Positions 48,206 through 52,059 of a DNA stretch of 52,059 nt are shown here, one piece after another. The stretch spans positions 1 to 52,059 of the forward strand of contig PLUW01000007.1 in the NCBI GenBank assembly GCA_003162935.1, read 5' to 3'. The stretch is from Acidobacteriaceae bacterium. Lineage in GTDB: Bacteria; Acidobacteriota; Terriglobia; Terriglobales; Acidobacteriaceae. Below the pieces are notes generated by a model that made no database searches, had not been told where the DNA came from, and was given only the letters and a program-made list of their open reading frames with translations. A program made the position numbers and the translations under genes. The first letter of the stretch is position 1; each line of letters begins with the position of its first letter.

Positions 48206-49060
48206 TCAGTTTCCGAGTAGTAAGACTTTATCCGTCTGCCATTGGCCGCGAATCAGAAAGCCGATCGTGACTTTATCCCCCGCCGAACGGTTCACTAGTG
48301 CCGCTGCTAGCTCCATTGGAGTCCTTACGGGCTTGCCGTCCACCGCGTTAATTACATCGCCTACATGGATGCCAGCGAGCGCCGCTACGCTGTTCGGCGC
48401 TTCGTCCGTAATCTCCGCCCCTGGATTCGCTCCCACCGTGACCATGATTCCGAGTGAGGATATTTTCATTCCTGCGCTTGGAGCCGTTGGAGCCGACTGA
48501 CGCGGCGATGCAGGCGCGTGCTCTGTGCGGCCAAAGCTGTACACGATTCCGACTGAGGCTCGGACGTTGTTCTGTGTTACCGATGGACCGCCTGTGATGT
48601 TGTGCCGCGTGAAAACGTAGTCAGCCGATGCCCGAACAGAAAGTGGGCCAGACACTTTCCATTGCACTCCACCGCCGAACGCTCCCGCTAGGCTGTCTTG
48701 AGACAGGGACATTCCTGACGCGCTCCCGGTGAGATGATCGCCGCCGATCAGCGCATGAACAAAGAACGGTTTGAAATTGATGCGCGGGCCGGCGCCATAG
48801 GAATAGTCCGTCACAGACACACCGCTGAGATTCTTGTAATAGCCCGCTACGTCGGCCTCTGCCGCGAACCACTTGTTAAAGTTGCCAGAGATTGATGTTT
48901 CCCAACCATTGATGCTCTGACGGGACTTTGTGAGTCCGTTTGTATCGATACTTCCATAGGAGTATCCGCCAAATAGATCAGCGCGTGAGTCTTGGGCGAC
49001 GGCGAAACCGGAAACGACAAGGCACACTAGGAAGGCACAGATGCAGCGCACGGTAATCAC
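48206..49060 (-). CDS. Outer-membrane beta-barrel fused to a PDZ domain
   Basis: The 284-residue protein has a signal peptide (CICAFLVCLVVSGFAVAQ). An eight-stranded OmpA/OprF-like barrel follows (LFGGYSYGSIDTNGLTKSRQSINGWETSISGNFNKWFAAEADVAGYY through VRASVGIVYSF). A Pro/Ala linker near residue 185 leads to a C-terminal PDZ domain (GIMVTVGANPGAEITDEAPNSVAALAGIHVGDVINAVDGKPV). The barrel would sit in the outer membrane with the PDZ domain in the periplasm. It is the only minus-strand membrane gene of the element and may be a cargo gene that alters the host envelope. Confidence 0.75.
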   Translation of the reverse strand: MITVRCICAFLVCLVVSGFAVAQDSRADLFGGYSYGSIDTNGLTKSRQSINGWETSISGNFNKWFAAEADVAGYYKNLSGVSVTDYSYGAGPRINFKPFFVHALIGGDHLTGSASGMSLSQDSLAGAFGGGVQWKVSGPLSVRASADYVFTRHNITGGPSVTQNNVRASVGIVYSFGRTEHAPASPRQSAPTAPSAGMKISSLGIMVTVGANPGAEITDEAPNSVAALAGIHVGDVINAVDGKPVRTPMELAAALVNRSAGDKVTIGFLIRGQWQTDKVLLLGN

Positions 49061-49083
49061 CTCTTTCAGGGAACCTACCTATG

Positions 49084-49134
49084 GCACATCAACGCGTTTG
49101 TTCTGTCTATGGGGCGGGTCACATCTTGATGTGC
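49084..49134. repeat. GCACATCAA/TTGATGTGC inverted repeat
   Basis: A perfect 9-bp inverted repeat (49084-49092 and 49126-49134) lies in the divergent gap between the barrel-PDZ gene and the gene at 49330. It could be an operator or part of a stem. Confidence 0.45.
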
Positions 49135-49246
49135 GGCAATCACGCACAGCCGGAACACGAGCCAGACTGCCTTCCATTCGGACCGATTCGTGACAGAAAA
49201 AACGCTGGCGATCGCGTCCAATTCGGCTAGTATGTGGATATAAGAA

Positions 49247-49326
49247 CCCGAAGCGCGCTTGTAACTGCAGCACCAGCGGGACGCCCTACCGTTTCGCTGG
49301 CTTCGGGACTCACTGTAGGGAGTGAG
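49247..49326 (+). ncRNA. Structured 5' leader of the 267-aa gene (candidate)
   Basis: CCCGAAG (49247-49253) pairs with CTTCGGG (49301-49307). Inside it CCAGCG (49273-49278) pairs with CGCTGG (49295-49300), so the right strands are stacked without a gap. Next to it CTCACT (49309-49314) pairs with AGTGAG (49321-49326) and places the AGGGAG ribosome site in and beside the loop. The ATG follows at 49330. TATAAG at 49239-49244 could be the -10 box. Confidence 0.45.
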
Positions 49327-49329
49327 CAG

Positions 49330-50133
49330 ATGCCGCGCAGATCATCACCGCTTCGCAACGTGCCACAGATCGTTTCTCAGATCCCCCGGTTTGCCTACCG
49401 ATCGCCGGAAGTGCTGAATCCCGAAGTTGAAAAGCGTTTTTTGCTGGTGCTCTTGGGACAACTCACTCCCGATGAGCACGCTGAGCTTGAGAGACTGTTG
49501 ACGTGCTCCGAGACGGAGCGCAAAGCGGCTGCGGGCTCGGCAATCGTGCGCTCGATTCACGCAAAAGTGGATGAGTTACTGATCAATCAAGTGGTCACAT
49601 TCGGCTGGACTCTTACACAAACCGCGATCGCGAGCGACCGCTTCAAGGCATGGGATAACGATCTGGACGGGCCAGACAAAATCATGCGATTCGCGCGAGC
49701 ATGGAAGCGCTCGGTACTTATCTCGCAGGGCAAACAGAACGCACCGGACGATGATCCGACGCTGTATGTCTTCAAGCAAGAGACAGTCCCACAACTGCGC
49801 CAAGTGCTCAGGCAGTTACATCATTGGTTCGCCGTTCAACGCATGAGCGTCTCCAACGATGCGCTCATTAAGCAGTTTGAAACGATCGTGCGGAGCGATG
49901 CTGGCGTGTTCCACTTGGCCGGCAGCAACCTGGATTTATGGCTCGCCTTTCTGCGCTCTGATCCGCGATATCTTCTGACCGCGATCAGCGCCAGTCGTCA
50001 CAAGCCGGGCTCTATGTTCGATGATTGGTGGACGTGGTTGCGGCGTCGGAATGATGCGAAAAAGACGCGTGACAACATCTCGAAACTAGCCCCGATTGCC
50101 TCTGCTGTTTTTGTTCCCCGCCTGAATCCCTAA
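49330..50133 (+). CDS. Hypothetical phage-element protein, 267 aa
   Basis: From ATG 49330 (AGGGAG upstream) the 267 residues are mostly helical. An N-terminal Arg/Pro segment is followed by LNPEVEKRFLLVLLGQLTPDEHAELERLLTCSETERKAAAGSA, then Trp-rich segments near the C-terminus (FDDWWTWLRRRNDAKK). The ORF-track GTG start at 49234 lies inside the structured leader and is rejected. No family is recognised. Its leader structure suggests post-transcriptional control. Confidence 0.6.
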   Translation: MPRRSSPLRNVPQIVSQIPRFAYRSPEVLNPEVEKRFLLVLLGQLTPDEHAELERLLTCSETERKAAAGSAIVRSIHAKVDELLINQVVTFGWTLTQTAIASDRFKAWDNDLDGPDKIMRFARAWKRSVLISQGKQNAPDDDPTLYVFKQETVPQLRQVLRQLHHWFAVQRMSVSNDALIKQFETIVRSDAGVFHLAGSNLDLWLAFLRSDPRYLLTAISASRHKPGSMFDDWWTWLRRRNDAKKTRDNISKLAPIASAVFVPRLNP

Positions 50134-50197
50134 GCAGCACTTTTCCACAAAGCTTCCCCCTTTTTGACTCTTACGAGGGGGTAGATTGCCGTGCTGC
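50134..50197. terminator. Nested hairpin between the 267-aa gene and XRE gene
   Basis: GCAGCAC (50134-50140) pairs with GTGCTGC (50191-50197), and CCCCC (50156-50160) pairs with GGGGG (50177-50181) inside it. It starts right at the stop codon of the 267-aa gene and overlaps the probable XRE promoter region. A terminator, an operator region, or both are possible. Confidence 0.45.
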
Positions 50198-50217
50198 GCC
50201 CGATCTAACATCCGCCC

Positions 50218-50451
50218 ATGATTGCGACTGAGACTCCCGAATATCTGCGGCGCGTGCGCGGTTTTCTTGGCCTGACGCTGCGAGGCGTGGAATTGGCAAC
50301 CGGGATTCCCGCCTATCGGTTGTCCGAAGCGGAATCAGGCCGACGCGCGCTCACTCAGGGGCAGTCCATCACTCTCGCCAATTTCTACCGGCAGCGAATT
50401 TCACATGTGCGGATGCAGGCGAGGGAAGGCTGCTTGGAGGGATTCGTTTAA
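50218..50451 (+). CDS. XRE-family HTH regulator
   Basis: The 77-residue protein holds a Cro/C1-type helix-turn-helix: EYLRRVRGFLGLTLRGVELATGIPAYRLSEAESGRRALTQGQSITLANFY. It is a single-domain DNA-binding protein of the phage repressor or Cro class. There is no evident ribosome site; GATCTAACATCCGCCCATG suggests a short or leaderless message. It heads a cluster of small co-directional genes that ends in the CHC2 protein and may control it. Confidence 0.7.
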   Translation: MIATETPEYLRRVRGFLGLTLRGVELATGIPAYRLSEAESGRRALTQGQSITLANFYRQRISHVRMQAREGCLEGFV

Positions 50452-50507
50452 AGGAAAGCGCGGCGCCCACGGTCCGGTCAGGTTGCGGGCGCCACAAAGG
50501 AGAAACG

Positions 50508-50894
50508 ATGGAACGGCTTGAACGTAACACGACAGCGGTTGAGGAGCAAGTTTCGCGACTGCGTAGTCATCTCCTCGGTGCCGCGGCCGTCCTGCGCGAC
50601 CGCTCCCGTAATTTGCTATCGGGAAATCATGCGAAGAGATTGCGACGGCTGGCAGCGCTGATCGAGGCGGCAACTCCTGGCCTGGCCATCCTTGTCGGGT
50701 TACCAGATCATCCGTCGGACCGGCGCGACCTGGACGCGATCGAGGCGTCACGGAATGCGCTGTGCATGGCCTGCAGGCTCCCGAGGGAACGTCACACGAC
50801 GCGCGGGCGATGCATGACGGGCAAAGGGCGGTGGAGTCCGGTCTCCGCGCAACTCTTGCTTCTTGAGAATCCGAAAGTGGAGGTGCGCGCGTGA
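50508..50894 (+). CDS. Hypothetical element protein, 128 aa
   Basis: The 128 residues begin with a helical, charged stretch (MERLERNTTAVEEQVSRLRSHLLGAAAVLRDRSR). A Pro-rich, basic middle and a C-terminal Leu-rich helix follow. GGAGA lies 5 bases before the ATG, and its end overlaps the next start as GTGA. No domain is recognised. A role in replication or regulation is guessed only from position. Confidence 0.55.
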   Translation: MERLERNTTAVEEQVSRLRSHLLGAAAVLRDRSRNLLSGNHAKRLRRLAALIEAATPGLAILVGLPDHPSDRRDLDAIEASRNALCMACRLPRERHTTRGRCMTGKGRWSPVSAQLLLLENPKVEVRA

Positions 50895-51214
50895 CTGGCA
50901 TTATCCCCGATGAGACGCAAGAGGGCCGCATCCTTCAACTACTGAAGCAGAGCGGGACGTGGGTATCTGCGCGTGATTTATCCGAAATCAGCCTTCAATA
51001 CTGCGCGAGGATCAATGGGCTTCGCAAGCGCGGCTTCGCGATCGAAAACAAGTTGGAAGTTTCCGACAGCGGGCGCCGTCGCGGGTTTTATAGGCTGAAA
51101 CCGCTCCCAGCGATGCCGCGGAGCGCTCCGAAACCAATACGCGAGACAGAGCCACAGGAGCGTCTTTTCAGTGAAGCGGTGCGTTATCGCGATCCGGAAG
51201 AGGTCGAACGGTGA
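50891..51214 (+). CDS. Winged-helix phage protein
   Basis: The 107-residue protein starts at GTG 50891 within a GTGA overlap and ends in another GTGA overlap with the CHC2 gene. It has a winged-helix-like DNA-binding part (GRILQLLKQSGTWVSARDLSEISLQYCARINGLRKRGFAIENKLEVSDSGRRRGFYRLKP, residues 12-70) and a charged tail. It resembles phage proteins annotated as helix-turn-helix domain proteins. It may help load the replication protein encoded next. Confidence 0.65.
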   Translation: MTGIIPDETQEGRILQLLKQSGTWVSARDLSEISLQYCARINGLRKRGFAIENKLEVSDSGRRRGFYRLKPLPAMPRSAPKPIRETEPQERLFSEAVRYRDPEEVER

Positions 51215-52059
51215 GCGGAGAAATTCCCGACATGGCCTTCATACGACACCGGATTCCGATTGCAGAAGTAGCGAGCGCGCTGGGGATTCGCATCGCGGGG
51301 CGCAATGTCGCGCACTGCTGGCGCGTTGGAGCACACCAAAACGGGGACCGCACCGCGAGTTTATCTTTCTACCGCAACCGCGCGAAGTGTCACGGCTGCG
51401 ATGCGGATTCGATGTCTGTGATTGATCTGGTGATCAAGCATGAGGAGTTCGAGCCGAGCCGTGCGCTGCGAGAGGCGACGGCATGGATCTGCGCGCGCTG
51501 GCCAGTTCCAACGATTGCGAAGAACGCGAAACTGTCACGGCCGGAACGCTGGGCAACGTCCCCGGTAGGGCTTTCGTCTTTTCCGCTGGAGATGTTTGTG
51601 CGCAGCGGCGTTTGGGCGGCGCTTGACGATGCGGGGCGCGCGATTCTACCAGTCCTATTCTGCTTTGCCGAGAACGGCGAAGTTTCGATCTCGTATCGCG
51701 GGCTCGCCCGCTATTCCGGCAAGGCGTCTGACACGACGATCGCGAAAGTCTTGCAGCGCTTCGCGCAGATCGGGTTGCTGCAGGTGTTACCGAAGGCGCG
51801 CGAGAATTTCCGCGACGTTAACCACTACCGTTTCACTCCTGACAGTCCGAAATTTCAGACCATGCTTTCGAGTGTGCATGAGCGCCTAAGAACGGAGCGC
51901 GACAAAGAGCGCACTCTCCGGTCTGAGTTGAGGGTGACTGCCAGTTCTAACCGTTCAACCAACCCCAAGGGCAACCCCCAAGGCGGCCCAACCCATACCC
52001 AGGTAAACCCTCTCTCCACCGTAGTGGAGTGTGAGCAAAGTGCACGCTCCACCGTGCTG
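51211..52059 (+). CDS. CHC2 zinc-finger and winged-helix replication protein, 3' end outside window
   Basis: This open frame is missing from the ORF track because it runs off the window. It starts at GTG 51211 in a GTGA overlap and gives at least 283 residues. The N-terminal part resembles the DnaG-type CHC2 zinc finger (HCWRVGAHQNGDRTASLSFY, then KCHGCDADSMSVIDLV), with a C-x5-H spacing where DnaG has C-x2-H. A winged-helix-like region follows (YSGKASDTTIAKVLQRFAQIGLLQV), then a charged linker. It could be a primase-like or replication-initiation protein of the element. The missing C-terminus would decide between primase and initiator. Confidence 0.7.
   Translation, partial: MSGEIPDMAFIRHRIPIAEVASALGIRIAGRNVAHCWRVGAHQNGDRTASLSFYRNRAKCHGCDADSMSVIDLVIKHEEFEPSRALREATAWICARWPVPTIAKNAKLSRPERWATSPVGLSSFPLEMFVRSGVWAALDDAGRAILPVLFCFAENGEVSISYRGLARYSGKASDTTIAKVLQRFAQIGLLQVLPKARENFRDVNHYRFTPDSPKFQTMLSSVHERLRTERDKERTLRSELRVTASSNRSTNPKGNPQGGPTHTQVNPLSTVVECEQSARSTVL

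Larger units (their letters stand above)
40831..52059. mobile_element. Integrated phage-like element, left part
   Basis: From the broken tRNA-Lys to the window edge the genes are small, overlapping and phage-like. They comprise a terminase large subunit, a possible small subunit, zinc ribbons, coiled coils, an XRE regulator and a CHC2 replication protein. No portal, capsid, tail, lysis or integrase gene is recognisable. The right boundary is outside the window. I infer a prophage or phage satellite. Confidence 0.75.

Overview
The window is about 52 kb of a GC-rich bacterial chromosome that most resembles an Acidobacteriota genome of the Terriglobia type. This is inferred from a carboxypeptidase-regulatory-domain TonB receptor of the Oar type, a fused formiminotransferase-cyclodeaminase, an RNase E/G with a huge internal insertion, and many extragenic inverted repeats of the kind common in that group. 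No rRNA or other formal taxonomic marker is present.

Region 1 (1-3.2 kb) is accessory DNA: the tail of a DUF433 gene, a Sel1-repeat protein, an AT-rich promoter island in front of two small unknown genes, an orphan ParD-like antitoxin, and two diverged copies of a structured repeat. Region 2 (3.2-28.9 kb) is mostly core genome. It holds dinB, an MlaEF-type lipid ABC transporter next to a PDZ/GAF/PAS histidine kinase and NtrC-like regulator pair, a class III aminotransferase, an alpha/beta hydrolase, a DedA protein, ftcD, a large TonB-dependent receptor, rpsU, a zinc-ribbon protein, mtaB, a FecR-like protein, rodA, an rng/rne homologue with a long structured leader, and csbD. Region 3 (29-40.7 kb) looks like a one-carbon/amine metabolism neighbourhood. 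It carries purU, two tandem phytoene-dehydrogenase-like FAD oxidoreductases, a divergent GcvT-like aminomethyltransferase and two APC-family permeases, plus unknown proteins.

Region 4 (40.83 kb to the right edge) is an integrated phage-like element. It starts abruptly in the anticodon loop of a tRNA-Lys(UUU) gene whose 3' half is missing here. It encodes a terminase large subunit with an extra C-terminal zinc ribbon, a string of tiny tightly coupled genes, a second zinc-ribbon protein, coiled-coil proteins, a frameshifted YfbU-like gene, an HTH protein resembling a small terminase subunit, a beta-barrel-PDZ membrane protein on the opposite strand, an XRE repressor-like protein, a winged-helix protein and an off-track CHC2 zinc-finger replication protein running off the end. 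No portal, capsid, protease, tail or integrase gene is recognisable in the visible 11 kb, so this may be a phage satellite or a divergent prophage continuing to the right.

The strongest novelty candidates are (a) this element and its junction in tRNA-Lys, with several structured leaders and intergenic hairpins; (b) the structured roughly 290-nt leader of the RNase E/G gene together with the roughly 480-residue RGG/acidic insertion inside its S1 domain; (c) an extragenic palindromic repeat inserted in frame into mtaB, with a second repeat forming the C-terminus of a hydrolase; and (d) the FAD-oxidoreductase/T-protein/permease neighbourhood.
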